64,000 bases of DNA from ZC4RG30 sp963812195 (lineage in GTDB: Bacteria > Pseudomonadota > Gammaproteobacteria > Steroidobacterales > Steroidobacteraceae). The notes beneath the pieces are model-generated. The model searched no databases and was not told the origin of the DNA. It worked only from the letters and a program-made list of their open reading frames with translations. Below are positions 27,713 to 36,414 of the stretch, piece after piece. Each line of letters starts with the position of its first letter. The stretch's first letter is position 1. The stretch covers positions 1 to 64,000 of the forward strand of contig CAWEUI010000008.1 of the NCBI GenBank assembly GCA_963812195.1, given 5' to 3'. The translations under genes were made by a program, and so were the position numbers.

Positions 27713-28813
27713 GACCGGGTCGGGCCCGGCGAGCCCGAAGGCTTGCAGATATTGCCGGGCTGTCGCCGCGGCGGCGTGGCGGGCAACAACTTCGCGCATG
27801 CGCAGCGGATCGCGGTTGCGACGCGCGAAATACTGGCGCAGCGCCGCCGCGAAATCCCGCGGATCGCTGCCGCCGACGACGCGGCCAACCCGCGGCGTGA
27901 CCAGCACTTCTGGTATTGCGGGCGAACAATTGCGCGCCACCACGTACGTGCCTGCTGCCAGCGCTTCTATGATCACCGCCGGGTAGCCTTCGAAGTCCGA
28001 GGTCAGCACCAGCACCTCGGCCTGCGCCAGCACCCGGTGCACATCACGGACCGCACCCACGAACTGCACCCGATCGGAAATGCCCAGGCAACGCGCGCGC
28101 TCAGCCAGCACCTTGGCCTGTGTGCCGTCCCCTGCAATGGTCAGTGTCACCGGAAGATCCGTGATCAGCGCGAAGGTCTCGAGCAACAGGCGAAAGTTCT
28201 TCTGCTGCTCCAGCCGGCCAACCGCGCACAAGTGCCATCGCCTGCGCTGGCTCTCGTCAGGCTCCGGCAGTGCCTCCAGCACCGGATCCGGAACAACGGC
28301 CAGACGCGCATCGTCGCCCAGCACTTCGCTTGCCTCCGTGCGCAGCGCCTGTGACATGGCCACCACGCAGCGCACGTTGCGCAAGCGCCGCCTGGTCTCG
28401 CTACGGAAGAAGCAGTTGCGCAACCAGGAACGGTCCGGCCGCCACAGGACGTTGCTGACCTTTGTGAAGACCGGAATCGACCCGCCGGTGGCGGCGTTGA
28501 TGCGCCCGATGGTCACGAAGTAGAAATTGCCCGGCAGGAAGATCGCCTCGACCCCGTCGCCGGCACACCTGCGGCCGAACCAGCTACCCAGCGCCAGCCG
28601 CGACCAGGGGCTGCGGGCAATGGGCGGATCCGCCTCGATGATCTCGACCGCCGGGTCGATCAGATCGCGCTGCACGCCGGCGAGCTGCCCCACGTACAGG
28701 CGCACCCGGCATCCCATCCGCCGCCATGCGTTGCCCAGCCGTATGGCCACCCGCTCGGTCCCGCCCAGCGCAAAGTCATGCAGCAGGATGCCGATCACCG
28801 GGCCGTGGCCCAT
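27593..28813 (-). CDS. Glycosyltransferase family 4 protein
   Basis: A second GT-B enzyme of about 406 residues. MGHGPVIGILLHDFALGGTERV opens the protein and contains the usual GGxER loop; VGRLEQQKNFRLLLETFAL, LTIAGDGTQAKVL and SDFEGYPAVIIEALAAGTYVV mark the nucleotide-sugar domain. ATG 28813 is preferred; the frame opens at 28885 with unconserved residues. The last 35 or so residues (after about AFGLAGPDPV) overlap the opposite-strand glycosyltransferase and look non-native; a one-base slip would end the gene near 27705, leaving the two genes tail to tail. Its acceptor is unknown, and it may act with the two preceding transferases. Confidence 0.8.
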   Translation of the reverse strand: MGHGPVIGILLHDFALGGTERVAIRLGNAWRRMGCRVRLYVGQLAGVQRDLIDPAVEIIEADPPIARSPWSRLALGSWFGRRCAGDGVEAIFLPGNFYFVTIGRINAATGGSIPVFTKVSNVLWRPDRSWLRNCFFRSETRRRLRNVRCVVAMSQALRTEASEVLGDDARLAVVPDPVLEALPEPDESQRRRWHLCAVGRLEQQKNFRLLLETFALITDLPVTLTIAGDGTQAKVLAERARCLGISDRVQFVGAVRDVHRVLAQAEVLVLTSDFEGYPAVIIEALAAGTYVVARNCSPAIPEVLVTPRVGRVVGGSDPRDFAAALRQYFARRNRDPLRMREVVARHAAAATARQYLQAFGLAGPDPVLRPDPIQHCSTCGHEVLSGKSVQNQCACGRTHSMQVLGT

Positions 28814-29099
28814 GGACCGCCAGGCTGGCACGGCGTTGTCCGGCCGCAGTGACGAGGCGGATGGACAGGGTGATGCGCTGCTCACGGCGCGCCACCGTCC
28901 CGCAACCGCCCGTACCTTGCCTTATGCCGTTGAATCATCAAGAAACCCTTGGCAGATCACCATGATGCATGCCCTGTCTTGCAGCGTCGCCCGAGCGCGA
29001 TGCGGGATCGCGCCGGCATATAGACGTCACCGGACCGTCAGCAGCCACACCTGGCGTTGCGCTTCGGCCCGATCCGTGGCCCCGGCACAGTCCCCGGCA

Positions 29100-30278
29100 T
29101 CAGCGTTCCGCCGGACTCGTGGTCTCCAGGCCCTTGGTGAACATCAGCCGCTGGCGGCACAGGTCCGGATCGTCCTGCATGGCGCGCATGCCGGCGATCG
29201 CCGCCTCCAGCTTGTGCTGGTCGCCATGGAAGCAGTGGAACAGGAACTCCTTGTAATTGATCGCCTGCGGGCTGGTCCGCTGCAGGAACACGTCGCGTCG
29301 TTCCCGCGCCCAGGTGTCCAGCAGCCCCGGATCGGCGCCTCCCCGCACCACCGCGGCCAGCGTCGGCCACAGGGCATAGGCATCGAACAAGCCGCTCGTC
29401 AGGCCGAAGCCTCCGGTCGGATTCGTGACATGGGCAGCGTCGCCGGCCAGCAGCACGCGCCCTCTTCTGAAGCCGGCGGCGCAGCGCTGGTGCATCCGGT
29501 AAGGCGCGGCCTGCGACAACCGGTAGCCGCCCCTGCCCGGCAGCAGATGTTCGAAGGCCAGCGGCACGCGCTCGAGGAAGCTCTCCTCGGGCAGGCTGGC
29601 ATCTTCCATGAAGGTGCAGCGCCACAACCCGTCGCGCGCGATGATCACGATCACTGCGCCCCACTGTGCATCCACCACCATGGTCGACAGGCCGTAGCCC
29701 GCGCCGGCGAAGTCATGATAGAGATTGGTGGCGATGAAGCGCTCGGGCCAGGTGAAGCCGTCGAAGGACAGACCCAGTTGCGCTCGCACCGTGCTGCCGG
29801 CCCCGTCGGCGCCGACCGCCCATCGGGCGCGCAGCGCCTCCCCGTCCGCCAGCGTCACGGTCACGCCGGCATCGTCCTGGCTCAGGGCGGCGACGCTGGC
29901 CCCGAAACGGATCCGTGCATTGGAGAGCTTCTCCAGCCGCGCCTTGGCGATCGCGGTCAGCACGTCCTGGCCCATGTTGATGTTGTAGGCAAAGGGCGTG
30001 ATGTCCTTGAGGACGTCCAGCCGATAGCGGATGTGCTCGCCGGTGCGCTTGATCAGCCAGGTGTAGTCATCCTTGACGACGCCGGTGCGCTCGGCCTCCT
30101 CGCGAATGCCGAGCCGCTCCAGCCCGTCGAGCAGGGACCAGTGATAGACCGCCGCGCGCGGGCTGTCGATGATCTTCGCGCCGCGCTCGAGCACCACCAC
30201 GTCGACCCCGGCCTGCGCCAGGCCCAGGGCCGTGATGAAGCCGGTCGGTCCACCGCCGATTATGATTACGTCATGCAT
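29100..30278 (-). CDS. FAD-dependent aromatic-ring-type monooxygenase
   Basis: A 392-residue class A flavoprotein hydroxylase. The FAD-binding GxGxxG appears as VIIIGGGPTGFITALGLA, the DG motif as WAVGADGAGSTVRAQLG, and the GD motif as VLLAGDAAHVTNPTGGFGL. This matches PheA/TfdB-MhpA-like enzymes that use NAD(P)H and oxygen to hydroxylate aromatics or modify polyketides and quinones. No ring-cleavage or degradation genes are adjacent, and UbiH/UbiF-type C-terminal features are not clear, so the substrate is unknown. It ends 214 bases from the upstream glycosyltransferase start, a stretch with no gene that I can see, and begins 27 bases from the tRNA gene. Confidence 0.82.
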   Translation of the reverse strand: MHDVIIIGGGPTGFITALGLAQAGVDVVVLERGAKIIDSPRAAVYHWSLLDGLERLGIREEAERTGVVKDDYTWLIKRTGEHIRYRLDVLKDITPFAYNINMGQDVLTAIAKARLEKLSNARIRFGASVAALSQDDAGVTVTLADGEALRARWAVGADGAGSTVRAQLGLSFDGFTWPERFIATNLYHDFAGAGYGLSTMVVDAQWGAVIVIIARDGLWRCTFMEDASLPEESFLERVPLAFEHLLPGRGGYRLSQAAPYRMHQRCAAGFRRGRVLLAGDAAHVTNPTGGFGLTSGLFDAYALWPTLAAVVRGGADPGLLDTWARERRDVFLQRTSPQAINYKEFLFHCFHGDQHKLEAAIAGMRAMQDDPDLCRQRLMFTKGLETTSPAER

Positions 30279-30305
30279 GGCTCAAGCAGGCAGGTTCGGC
30301 AAAAA

Positions 30306-30395
<90 letters not shown>

Positions 30396-30437
30396 GCTGG
30401 GACGATGGCCTGCAAGGGCCGCGTATTCTAGACGAAC

Positions 30438-30698
30438 ATGGAACCGGAAAAAATCAGCTTTCCCACGGACTACCCCATCAAGGTGGTGGCCCGTTCCGAA
30501 TTGAAACTGCGCGCCGAGATAGACGCCGTATTCGAACGTCATTTCGGCACCCTGCCGCCCGGCGCCCCCACCGAGCGCGGTTCCGGCCAGGGCAACTTCA
30601 TGGCCCTGACCTACGTGATACGGGTGGAGCGTGCCGAACAGCTGCCCGGGCTCAACGCCGACCTGCAGGCGCTGCCTGGCGTACTGTTCGTCCTGTAG
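30438..30698 (+). CDS. ybeD: YbeD-family protein (DUF493)
   Basis: An 86-residue ferredoxin-like (ACT-fold) protein: ISFPTDYPIKVVARSELKLR at the N-terminus and SGQGNFMALTYVIRVERAEQL later match YbeD. Its exact role is unknown; in many gammaproteobacteria it lies beside lipB, and here it converges on lipB with 15 bases between them. It is cytosolic and lacks catalytic motifs. Confidence 0.92.
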   Translation: MEPEKISFPTDYPIKVVARSELKLRAEIDAVFERHFGTLPPGAPTERGSGQGNFMALTYVIRVERAEQLPGLNADLQALPGVLFVL

Positions 30699-30713
30699 CC
30701 CTGGAGGGCCCGC

Positions 30714-31334
30714 TCAGGCAGCCTGGCTCGCGCCTTGCAGTCGCGACGTGAAGCGTCGCGCGAACTCGCGGCCGACCGCTTCGACCGAACCTTCGATACC
30801 CAGCTGCGCCAGGCTGGTAACGGCCAGCCCCGCCATGCCGCAGGGGTTGATGCGCGCGAAGGGCGCAAGGTCCATGTCCACGTTCAGTGCCAGCCCATGG
30901 TAGCTGGCGCCGCGGCGCACGCGCAGGCCCAGGCTGGCCAGCTTGCGCCCATCGACGTAGACGCCGGGCGCATCGCGCCGCGCCGCGGCCCGGATGCCAT
31001 GTTCGGCCACCAGATCGATGACCGCCTGTTCCAGCTGCATCACCAGCCCGCGCACGGTGAGGCCCGCGGTGCGCCGGATGTCGAGCAACACGTAGGCCAC
31101 CAGCTGGCCCGGACCGTGATAGGTCACCTGTCCGCCGCGATCGGTCTGCACCACCGGGATATCGCCGGCTCCCAGCACATGCACAGGGTCGGCGGCCATG
31201 CCCAGCGTGAACACCGGCGGGTGCTCCAGCAGCCACAGCTCGTCGGGCGTGCCCGAATTGCGCTCGTCGGTGAAGCGCTGCATGGCCTGTACGGTCGATT
31301 CATACCCGACCCGTCCCAGCCAGCGCACGATCAT
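30714..31334 (-). CDS. lipB: Octanoyl-[acyl carrier protein]:protein N-octanoyltransferase
   Basis: Moves octanoate from ACP to the lipoyl domains of 2-oxoacid dehydrogenases and the glycine cleavage H protein, the first step of endogenous lipoate synthesis. 206 residues. Landmarks: LLEHPPVFTLGMAAD, DRGGQVTYHGPGQLVAYVLLD, GRKLASLGLRVRRGASYHGLALNV with the catalytic Lys, and FARINPCGMAG with the acyl-carrying Cys. Start overlaps the lipA stop (ATGA), so lipA-lipB form one transcription unit with murU and amgK upstream on the same strand. Confidence 0.96.
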   Translation of the reverse strand: MIVRWLGRVGYESTVQAMQRFTDERNSGTPDELWLLEHPPVFTLGMAADPVHVLGAGDIPVVQTDRGGQVTYHGPGQLVAYVLLDIRRTAGLTVRGLVMQLEQAVIDLVAEHGIRAAARRDAPGVYVDGRKLASLGLRVRRGASYHGLALNVDMDLAPFARINPCGMAGLAVTSLAQLGIEGSVEAVGREFARRFTSRLQGASQAA

Positions 31335-32359
31335 GGGGCCGCCGGCAGCCCGACGTTGTTGCCGGCCAGCGCCTGCTCGGCACGGTAGCTGGAGCGCACC
31401 AGCGGCCCGGATACCACTTCCCGGAAGCCGCGCGCCAGACCGGCCTCGCGATAAGCGGCGAACTGTTCCGGCGTCACGAAGCGCGCCACCGGCAGATGGT
31501 TGGCGGTAGGCCGCAGGTACTGACCCAACGTGACGATATCCACCTGCGCTGCACGCAGGTCATCCAGCGCCTCGAGGATCTCCGCGTCGGTTTCGCCCAG
31601 GCCGAGCATCAGGCTGCTCTTGGTCAGCACCGCGGGGCGATGCCGCTTGGCGTGCGCCAGCACGGCAAGTGTCTGCTCGTATCCGGCGCGCGGATCGCGC
31701 ACCGGATGCGTCAGGCGTCGCACGGTCTCCAGGTTCTGCGCGAAGACGGCCAACCCCGAATCCACCACGGTCTCGACATCGCGCAACACGCCCTGGAAGT
31801 CGGGAGTCAACGCCTCCACCGCGGTCTGCGGCGCGCGCTCGCGTATCGCGCGTACGCAGGCGGCCAGATGCGCCGCGCCGCCGTCGGGCAGGTCATCGCG
31901 ATTCACGCTGGTCAGCACGATGTAGGAAAGCTCCATCAACGCAACGCTTGCGGCGACCTGCGCGGGTTCATCGGCATCGAGCCAGCCACGCGGATTGCCG
32001 GTATCGACCGAGCAGAACCGGCAGGCCCGCGTGCACACGGCGCCCATCAGCATGATGGTGGCGGTACCCGCGTTCCAGCACTCGCCGATATTGGGACACT
32101 TGGCCTCTTCACAGACGGTGGCCAGCCGGTGTTCGTGAACATTGCGGCGGGTGCGCGCGTAGCGCTCGCCGGTGGCGGGCAATGCCTTGAGCCAGCGCGG
32201 CTTGCCACCGGGCAGCGTCGTGGCCTCGGCACGCGGCTTCTGGCCATCGCGGATCGCGGAGAAACCCTGTGCCGTCTGGTATTTCTCGCCGCTGCGCGCG
32301 CCGGTGGCAAATGGCGCCGCAGGCTCGACCACCACCCGGATGTCCTTGATCTGGCTCAT
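31331..32359 (-). CDS. lipA: Lipoyl synthase (radical SAM)
   Basis: Inserts two sulfur atoms into protein-bound octanoate to make lipoate. 342 residues. The auxiliary [4Fe-4S] cluster ligands are the three Cys of VCEEAKCPNIGEC; the radical-SAM cluster uses CTRACRFC. The conserved TSVNRDDLPDGG and GLGETDAEI are present, and the C-terminal RSSYRAE supplies the Ser ligand of the auxiliary cluster. ATG 32359 (MSQIKDIRVV) is chosen over an upstream frame that runs into murU. It ends with a 4-base overlap with lipB. Confidence 0.96.
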   Translation of the reverse strand: MSQIKDIRVVVEPAAPFATGARSGEKYQTAQGFSAIRDGQKPRAEATTLPGGKPRWLKALPATGERYARTRRNVHEHRLATVCEEAKCPNIGECWNAGTATIMLMGAVCTRACRFCSVDTGNPRGWLDADEPAQVAASVALMELSYIVLTSVNRDDLPDGGAAHLAACVRAIRERAPQTAVEALTPDFQGVLRDVETVVDSGLAVFAQNLETVRRLTHPVRDPRAGYEQTLAVLAHAKRHRPAVLTKSSLMLGLGETDAEILEALDDLRAAQVDIVTLGQYLRPTANHLPVARFVTPEQFAAYREAGLARGFREVVSGPLVRSSYRAEQALAGNNVGLPAAP

Positions 32360-32366
32360 GCGGGGC

Positions 32367-33039
32367 TCATCCTCGCATGGTGGCCAGATCAGCGTCGAGC
32401 CGGGCCAGCCGTTGCGGTGTGCCCACGTCGAGCCAGCGTCCAGCGTGCCTGCGCCCACCCAGGCGACCGGCATCACGGGCCGCATTGAGCCAGGGCAGCA
32501 GCGGGAAACGGCCGGCGGCCGCGCCCTGCAGGATTTGCGGATGCAGCAGCGCGATGCCGGAATATGTGAGCCGCTCGCCCGCCCTGCGCCACGATACGGC
32601 CGGCCGAGAGACAGAAATCCCCGCGCGGATGGTGATCCGGATTCGGTACCAGCACCAGTTCACCCAGGTCGTCCGGCGCCAGGCGCAACGCCGCGAAATC
32701 GATGTCGGTGAAGACATCGCCGTTGACCAGCAGGAACGGCCCGGAACCCAGCAGTGGCAGGGCATTGAAGATACCCCCGCCGGTCTCCAGTGCCGGCAGC
32801 GGCTCGTGGCTGTAGGTGATCGAAACGCCGAAGTGCGCCCCATCGCCCAGTGCCGCTTCGATCTGCCCGCCCAGCCACGACAGATTCATCACGATATCGG
32901 TGAAGCCCGCGGCGGCGAGTCGTTCCAGGTGCCACACGACCAGCGGCTTGCCACCCACGGGCAGCAGCGGCTTGGGACACTGGTCGGTGAGCGGCCGCAT
33001 GCGCTCGCCGCGGCCGGCCGCGAGCAACATGACCTTCAC
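32367..33039 (-). CDS. murU: N-acetylmuramate alpha-1-phosphate uridylyltransferase (frame break at about 32590)
   Basis: Converts MurNAc-1-phosphate to UDP-MurNAc in the peptidoglycan-recycling bypass found in Pseudomonas. The N-terminal part MKVMLLAAGRGERMRPLTDQ, CPKPLLPVGGKPLV and FLLVNGDVFTDIDF define the sugar nucleotidyltransferase fold. The C-terminal part (ERLTYSGIALLHPQIL, FPLLPWLNAARDAGRLGG, WLDVGTPQRLA) lies in another frame; one extra base in the GGGCGGGCG stretch near 32590 explains this. Repaired length is about 223 residues, normal for the family. Its start overlaps the amgK stop (ATGA), and the gene ends 7 bases before lipA. Confidence 0.9.
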
Positions 33040-34107
33040 CGCGCCGGCTCCACCTGCGCCAGCGCCCGGGCATTGGCCTGTGCCAGCCCCGGCGCCAGGC
33101 GCGTGTCGACGAACTCGGCGAATGCGGCCAGTTCCGGAAACAGACGCGCGGCCTGCTGCACATAGTCGAGTGTGCGCGGCAGGTCCGCCAGATAGCCGCT
33201 CTTGCCATCACGCCAGAACAGGCGCGCGAAGATACCCAGCACCTTGATGTGGCGCTGCAGGCCGATCAGATCGACCCAGGCCAGAAACTGCGCCTCGGAC
33301 TCGCCCGCCAACGCGCGACCCGCCGCTCCACCGGCGGCAAGGCGCGCGCGATGCTGCCTCACCCATTCCTCCACGCGCGTCCGCGGCCACGCGATGTAGC
33401 AATCCTTCAGGATCGAGGCCAGGTCGTAGCCCACCGGACCGCGCAGCGCATCCTGGAAATCGATGACGCCGGGCGAGTGCCCGCGCGTCACCATCAGGTT
33501 GCGCGAATGGTAGTCGCGGTGCACGAACACCAGCGGTTGCCCGGTAGCTTGCTGTGCCAGCCAGTCGAAGGTGCGTGCCAGCAGATCGGTTTCGGCCGGC
33601 GTCAGCTCGATACCCAGGTGCCGCCGGCAGTACCAGTTGGGCAGCAGCTGCGCCTCGTGCACCAGCAGCGCATGATCGTATGGCGGCAGTTCGCGCGAGG
33701 CGGCGTCACCGGCGAGCTGCAGTCGCGCCAGCTCCTCGAGCGCCTCACCGTACAGGCGCGATGCATCGGCGCCACCGCTGCAGCGCGGTGAGCATGTGCG
33801 TCGTACCCAGATCCTCGAGCAACGCACAGCCCAGCGCCAGATCGGCGGCCAGCACATGCGGCACGTGCACGCCGCAACTCTCCAGCAGGCCGGTGACCTT
33901 CAGATAGGTGGACAGGTCCTCCTTGCCCGGCGGCGCATCCATGACGATGCAGGTCCCGCCATCGTGTCTGCGCACGCGGAAATAACGACGGAAACTCGCG
34001 TCGGCAGAGGCCACCTCGATGCTCGCGGCGTCGATCCCCGGAAGACGGTCGATCCACTCCTGCAGCAGGTGCAGGCGGGTATCGCGGGATTCGGCGGAAA
34101 CAGGCAC
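33036..34107 (-). CDS. amgK: Cell wall sugar kinase AmgK (frame break at about 33780)
   Basis: Aminoglycoside-phosphotransferase-like kinase that phosphorylates MurNAc and GlcNAc at the anomeric position, feeding MurU. N-terminal part: DASFRRYFRVRRHDGGTCIV, MDAPPGKEDLS and CALLEDLGTTHMLTALQ. C-terminal part: LVFVHRDYHSRNLMVTRG with the catalytic HxDxxxxN pattern, then GVIDFQDALRGPVGYDLAS and LKDCYIAWP. The halves are in different frames and join on removal of one C near 33780 as LTALQGGADASRLYG. Likely start GTG 34107 (VPVSAESRDTR). It is divergent from lptD with 25 bases between starts. About 356 residues when repaired. Confidence 0.88.
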
Positions 34108-34114
34108 GGGAACA

Positions 34115-34122
34115 ATTATAAT
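34115..34122. promoter_or_regulatory. Palindromic -10 element shared by amgK and lptD
   Basis: The octamer ATTATAAT is its own reverse complement and so gives a perfect TATAAT on each strand (34117-34122 plus, 34120-34115 minus). It sits in the 25-bp gap between the divergent starts of amgK (34107) and lptD (34133), leaving only a few bases of leader on either side. No strong -35 is visible for either direction. Promoter use is inferred. Confidence 0.45.
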
Positions 34123-34132
34123 CGAGCGCTTG

Positions 34133-36372
34133 ATGCGCCTGCCCCGCCCCCTATCGCGGCTAGCCGCCGCGGCCCTGCTCGGCCTGCTCACGGCACGCCT
34201 GCCTGCCGCCGATGCTCCAGCCCCGGAGCAGACCCTGCCCACCTGCCCGGGCGACGCCGCCGAGATCCAGCAGCAGCCGAAGCTGCTCCGAACAGCTCAA
34301 CCCGAGCGCGGATCGAACTGAAGTTCGGCACACACTGGACATATCGACTGCCAGCGGCAACTTCTCGGCGAGCGGCGGCGTGGTCATCCGCCAGGGCGAC
34401 AACACGACTGCGCGCCGACCAACTCAAGCTCAGACAGGATCCCGGCCATATCGAAGTGGACGGCACGGTCGAATATCGCGATCCGCAACTGGTCGTGCGT
34501 GGCCAATCCGCCACGTTCAATGGCCATGAGGCAGACTTCAACGGGGTGCAGTTCGAACTGCCCACGCGTCCGGCACGGGGGGCCGCCAGCAGCATGGGGG
34601 TGAATGAACAAGGCATCGTCACCCTCAAGGACGTGCAGTACACCACCTGTCCAGTGGGCCACACGGACTGGCGCATCCGCGCCGACAGCCTGGCGATCAA
34701 TACCGTAAAGAGCACCGGCACGGCGCGGGATGCGCGCGTGGAATTCTTCGGGGTGCCGCTGCTGCGCCTGCCGGTCATCTCCTTTCCGGTCGGCAATGCG
34801 CGCAAGAGCGGCTTCCTGTTTCCCAGCATCGGCACCTCGACGCAGTCGGGTGTGGAGCTCTCGGTGCCGTGGTACTGGAACATCGCGCCCCAGCAGGACT
34901 TCACCTTCACGCCGACGTGGTTCACGACCCGTGGCATCGATCTGCAGGGTGAATATCGATACCTGACGCGCTCCTCGCACGGCGAACTGCTTGGCAACCT
35001 GCTGCCGAACGACAGCAACACCGGCCGGGCACGCAGCCGCTGGCGCCTCAGCAACGTGACCGAGCTGCCCGGCGCGTGGCGACTCACACTCGACGGCGAA
35101 AACGTGAGCGACGTCAGCTACTTCGAGGACTTCGCGCAGGGCACCACCGACGGCGCCAGCATCACCTTCCTGCCGCGCTCCGCCGATCTGGCGTGGCGCG
35201 ACGCGAACCTGCATGCCGGCGTGCTGGTGCGCAATTTCCAGACGCTGGATCAGGATCTGCCGCAAGCGCAGCGGCCGGCGACCGAAGTGCCCCGCCTCTA
35301 CGCACACGGCGCATGGAACACCACCGCGGTGCTGCCCGTGACCTACGGCATCGACGCGGAAGCCACGCGGTTCCGGCATCCCGGGCAGGTGCAGGGCTGG
35401 CGCCTGGACGCACAGCCGCGCATAGGCCTGGATGTGAGCGGCGCCGGCTACTTCTTCCGGCCGACCGCCATGCTGGACGCGGCCGACTATCGCCTGCGCG
35501 ACACGGCGCCCGGCGTGGACGACAAACCAACCAGGACGCTGCCTGTTCTGAGCCTCGACACCGGCCTGGTCTTCGAGGGCGCCAATGGCCGCAGCGCGCA
35601 ACGGCGCGTCACGCTGGAGCCGCGCCTGATGTATCTGTACGCGCCGTACCGCGACCAGTCGCAGTTGCCGCTGTTCGACACCGGCGAGCCCGACCTGAAC
35701 TGGGTGGAGCTGTTCCGCACCAATCGCTACGTGGGCCTGGACCGCATCAGTGACGCGAACCAGATCAGCATCGGCATGACCACGCAGGTCTACAGCGCCA
35801 GCAGCGGCGCGCGGATCCTTTCCACCACGATCGGACAGATCTTCGCCTTTCAGACGCCCCGGGTCCGGCTGCCGGAGGAACCACCGGACGCCGGCAACGC
35901 CTCCGACCTCATTGCGCAGATCGAGCTCTACGGCTACCACAACTGGAACATCAGTTCGGGCCTGCAGTGGAACCCCCACGCCAATCGCACCGAACGCGCC
36001 GACGTGCGCCTGCAATACCAGCCCGCGCCACGCACGGTATTGAACCTCGGCTACCGGTACCAGAACGGCCAACTGTCGCAGACCGAGGCCTCGGCGGCCT
36101 GGCCGCTGACCGACCACTGGCGCCTGTACGGCCGAGTGCTGTACTCGCTACGCGAAAAGCAGTCGATCGAGCAGCTGGCCGGCTTCGAATACAGCAGCTG
36201 CTGCTGGAACGTCCGGGCCGTGGGCCGCGATTACGTCAGCCGCCGCACGGGCGAGCGCGACCGCAGCATCTACCTGCAACTTGAACTCAAGGGCCTGTCA
36301 AATGTCGGACAGGCAGCCGACGCTTTCCTGGAAAGGGCCATTCGCGGATACTCCACGCGCCAGCGGCCCTGA
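34133..36372 (+). CDS. lptD: LPS-assembly protein LptD (frame breaks between 34280 and 34410)
   Basis: Outer-membrane beta-barrel that places lipopolysaccharide in the outer leaflet. The signal peptide is RLAAAALLGLLTARLPAA. The periplasmic OstA-like domain contains LDISTASGNFSASGGVVIRQ, then ADQLKLRQDPGHIEVDGTVEY; then QYTTCPVGHTDWRIRADSL with the first conserved Cys region, and VPLLRLPVISFPVGNARKSGF. The barrel follows and includes FEYSSCCWNVRAVGRDYV, the conserved CC that forms inter-domain disulfides. The first 90 codons pass through three frames: at least two single-base errors near 34290 and 34405 must be assumed. About 745 residues when repaired. SurA, its periplasmic chaperone, follows 42 bases later. 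Confidence 0.93.
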
Positions 36373-36414
36373 ACCCCTGGCCCCCGCCTGATCGTCTGTT
36401 CAAAGGTACTGCCC

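Noticed and set aside
26630..27900. Continuation of the 25450 frame to 27900 as an 834-residue fusion
   Set aside because: After about 26600 the sequence is out of frame with a well-conserved GT4 domain and becomes Arg/Ala-rich; a frame error at the gene end explains it better.
34384..36117. A 577-codon minus-strand open frame opposite lptD
   Set aside because: Antisense shadow of a conserved beta-barrel gene; no start context or motif.
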